Shown in pieces: positions 6,011 through 7,407 of a DNA stretch of 7,407 nt. Numbering within the stretch: the stretch's first letter is position 1; each line of letters starts with the position of its first letter. The translations under genes were made by a program, and so were the position numbers. This stretch comes from Bacillota bacterium (GTDB lineage: Bacteria > Bacillota > Clostridia > Oscillospirales > Oscillospiraceae). Under the pieces are notes generated by a model. That model was not told the DNA's origin, did not search any database, and saw nothing but the letters and a program-made list of their open reading frames with translations. Where the stretch lies: assembly GCA_023395775.1 (NCBI GenBank), contig JAEWYA010000002.1, forward strand, positions 1 to 7,407, given 5' to 3'.

Positions 6011-6822
6011 TAGTCCTCCTTCGGGGGTGTCCCCATCTGTCTGAATTTCTGATACCGCCCAGCGGCCAGCGCTTCGCCGCTCTGCCGGGACAGGGCTCTA
6101 AGGTTCCGCTCCAGGGCCTTGCCCAGCTCGCGCAGCGCGATCTCCGGCGCCAGATGCGCGCCGCCCGCGGGTTCCGGAATAATCTCATCAATGACGCCCA
6201 GCCGTTTCAGATCCGGCGCCGTCAGCTGCATCAGCTCACAGGCCTCTTCATGCCGGGAGGAATCCTTCCACAAAATCGTGGCAAAACCCTCCGGGGAGAG
6301 GATGGAGTACACCGCGTTTTCCAGCATCAGCACCCGGTCGGCAACGCCCAGCGCCAGCGCGCCGCCGCTGTTGCCCTCGCCGGTGACGGTGGCAACCACC
6401 GGTACGGTGAGCCTACTCATCTCCATGAGATTCCGGGCAATGGCCTCGCCCTGTCCCCGCTCCTCGGCCTCCATGCCCGGATAGGCGCCCGGCGTATCGA
6501 TAAAAGTCAGAATGGGACGGTGAAATTTCTCTGCCTGCCGCATCAGGCGCAGCGCCTTGCGGTAGCCCTCCGGGGAGGGCATTCCGAAATTGTATCTGAG
6601 ATTTTCCTCCAGCGTCCTGCCCTTGCGGGTGCCGATGACGGTGACGGGCCGCCCGCGAAACCGGGCAATGCCGCCGAGAATGCTCCCGTCCTCTCCGGCG
6701 AAGCGGTCTCCCCGCTGGATAAAGAAGTCCGTAAACAAGCCGGAGATAATATCCTGTACATTGGGCCGCTGGGGATGGCGGGCAATCGTCACCCTCTGCG
6801 CGGCAGTCATTACCTCAGCCAT
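6010..6822 (-). CDS. accA: Acetyl-CoA carboxylase carboxyltransferase subunit alpha
   Basis: Alpha half of the acetyl-CoA carboxylase carboxyltransferase, paired with the AccD beta subunit encoded just upstream. The protein is 270 residues, shorter than E. coli AccA (about 319) and like the short Firmicutes form without the extra N-terminal region. Visible motifs are FIDTPGAYPG followed by EERGQGEAIARNL (about residues 108-133), GEGNSGGALALGV (148-160), and YSILSPEGFATILWKD (172-187), all typical of the AccA crotonase fold with its oxyanion-forming glycines. The ATG at 6820-6822 is preceded by GAGAGGAGG about 6 nt away. An alternative ATG four codons further in (6808-6810) lacks its own clear site. 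The start lies inside the end of accD, and the TAA stop shares one base with the fabH ATG (TAATG), so the three genes are tightly coupled. Confidence 0.97.
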   Translation of the reverse strand: MAEVMTAAQRVTIARHPQRPNVQDIISGLFTDFFIQRGDRFAGEDGSILGGIARFRGRPVTVIGTRKGRTLEENLRYNFGMPSPEGYRKALRLMRQAEKFHRPILTFIDTPGAYPGMEAEERGQGEAIARNLMEMSRLTVPVVATVTGEGNSGGALALGVADRVLMLENAVYSILSPEGFATILWKDSSRHEEACELMQLTAPDLKRLGVIDEIIPEPAGGAHLAPEIALRELGKALERNLRALSRQSGEALAAGRYQKFRQMGTPPKED

Positions 6823-7407
6823 TGCGGCCTCCTCTCTCGTGGAGCGCCAGAAGGCGGGAGATCTCTACGCGAAGCTCGTTCCTCGGCACCACCGCATCCA
6901 CAAAGCCGTGCTCCAGCTGAAACTCCGAACGCTGAAAGCCCTCCGGCAATTTCTGGCCGATGGTCTGCTCGATGACCCGGGGTCCGGCAAAGCCGATCAG
7001 CGCCCCCGGCTCTGCCAGGATCACATCGCCAAGGCTCGCAAAGCTGGCTGTGACGCCTCCGGTGGTGGGGTTTGTTAAAACCGACAGGAAAAAGCCGCCC
7101 TTTTCGTCGAATCTCGCAAGGGCCGCGCTGGTCTTGGCCATCTGCATCAGAGATAGGATTCCCTCCTGCATCCGGGCGCCGCCGCTGGCGGAAAAAAGGA
7201 TCAGGGGAAGCTTGTATTTTGTGGCATACTCGATGGCGCGGGTGATTTTCTCCCCCACAGCGGCGCTCATACTGCCCAAGAAGAATCGCCCGTCCAAAAC
7301 TCCCGCCACGCACTTGCGCCCGTCCACCGTGCCCACGGCGGTGACCACCGCCTCATTCAGGCCGGTCTTTTTCTGGGCGGCTTCCAGCTTTGCCTGATAG
7401 CCGGGAA
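6815..7407 (-). CDS. accD: Acetyl-CoA carboxylase carboxyltransferase subunit beta, 5'-truncated by window edge
   Basis: Beta half of the carboxyltransferase that moves CO2 from carboxybiotin on AccB to acetyl-CoA, giving malonyl-CoA. About 196 C-terminal codons are visible and the frame stays open to the window edge, so the true start and the N-terminal zinc ribbon usual for AccD lie outside. The first visible residues (PGYQAKLEAAQKKTGLNEA) match the stretch that follows the zinc ribbon in this family. Crotonase-fold carboxyltransferase motifs follow: SASGGARMQEG (visible residues about 72-82), NPTTGGV (about 112-118) and GFAGPRVIEQT (about 138-148), then GFQRSEF. A GTG at 7346-7348 could be misread as a start, but conserved AccD sequence continues upstream of it. 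The stop TGA (6815-6817) overlaps the accA start by 8 nt, fitting co-translation of two subunits that act as one complex. The family call is secure. Confidence 0.96.
   Translation of the reverse strand, partial: PGYQAKLEAAQKKTGLNEAVVTAVGTVDGRKCVAGVLDGRFFLGSMSAAVGEKITRAIEYATKYKLPLILFSASGGARMQEGILSLMQMAKTSAALARFDEKGGFFLSVLTNPTTGGVTASFASLGDVILAEPGALIGFAGPRVIEQTIGQKLPEGFQRSEFQLEHGFVDAVVPRNELRVEISRLLALHERGGRNG

Noticed and set aside
6154..6975. Plus-strand open frame of 273 codons opposite accA and the end of accD
   Set aside because: It is antisense to conserved carboxyltransferase sequence and has no family features.
6815..7348. accD starting at the GTG at 7346-7348 as a complete short gene
   Set aside because: Conserved AccD sequence (KLEAAQKKTGL) continues in frame upstream of it to the window edge, so this is an internal Val codon of a truncated gene.

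Overview
The window holds most of a type II fatty-acid synthesis (FASII) operon. Every gene lies on the minus strand and is transcribed from high to low coordinates. The reading order is accD (5' end cut by the window edge) > accA > fabH > fabK > fabD > fabG > fabF > fabZ > a MarR-family regulator. Dense GC-rich coding, Shine-Dalgarno sites close to the GGAGG/AAGGAGGTGA consensus, FabK as the enoyl reductase, a short-form AccA and a MarR gene next to fab genes all point to a Gram-positive anaerobe of the Clostridia. A GC-rich Oscillospiraceae-type gut lineage is plausible. This placement is inference from gene content and composition, not from a marker gene.

Layout. Positions 7407-6010 encode the two carboxyltransferase subunits of acetyl-CoA carboxylase (AccD beta, AccA alpha), which make malonyl-CoA. 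Positions 6010-5063 encode FabH, the initiating condensing enzyme. Positions 5023-4091 encode FabK, the FMN-dependent enoyl-ACP reductase, and 4094-3156 encode FabD, malonyl-CoA:ACP transacylase. FabG (ketoacyl-ACP reductase, 3159-2416), FabF (elongating condensing enzyme, 2325-1084) and FabZ (hydroxyacyl-ACP dehydratase, 1080-646) complete the cycle. The regulator occupies 593-132, and 131-1 is non-coding or unrecognised. A GC-rich hairpin with a T-rich tail at the left edge looks like a plus-strand terminator for a gene converging from outside the window.

How the genes work together. AccD/AccA (with AccB/AccC, not in the window) supply malonyl-CoA, and FabD loads it onto ACP. FabH condenses it with an acyl-CoA primer, and FabG, FabZ, FabK and FabF then run the reduction, dehydration, reduction and elongation cycle. 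Gene junctions are very tight: overlaps of 8, 1, 4 and 4 nt and a 3-nt gap. The exceptions are fabH-fabK (39 nt), fabG-fabF (90 nt) and fabZ-regulator (52 nt to the preferred start). The missing pieces are acpP, accB and accC. There is no room for acpP or accB at the places where classic clostridial fab clusters carry them.

No gene-free stretch exceeds 300 bases. I see no mobile element, CRISPR array, tRNA, rRNA or recognisable riboswitch. The window is essentially a housekeeping operon, and I found no convincing undescribed system. The points worth a second look are the rearranged gene order with the regulator last, the 90-nt fabG-fabF spacer with a direct repeat, the open frame after the regulator's stop, and the predicted small residue in the FabH acyl pocket.
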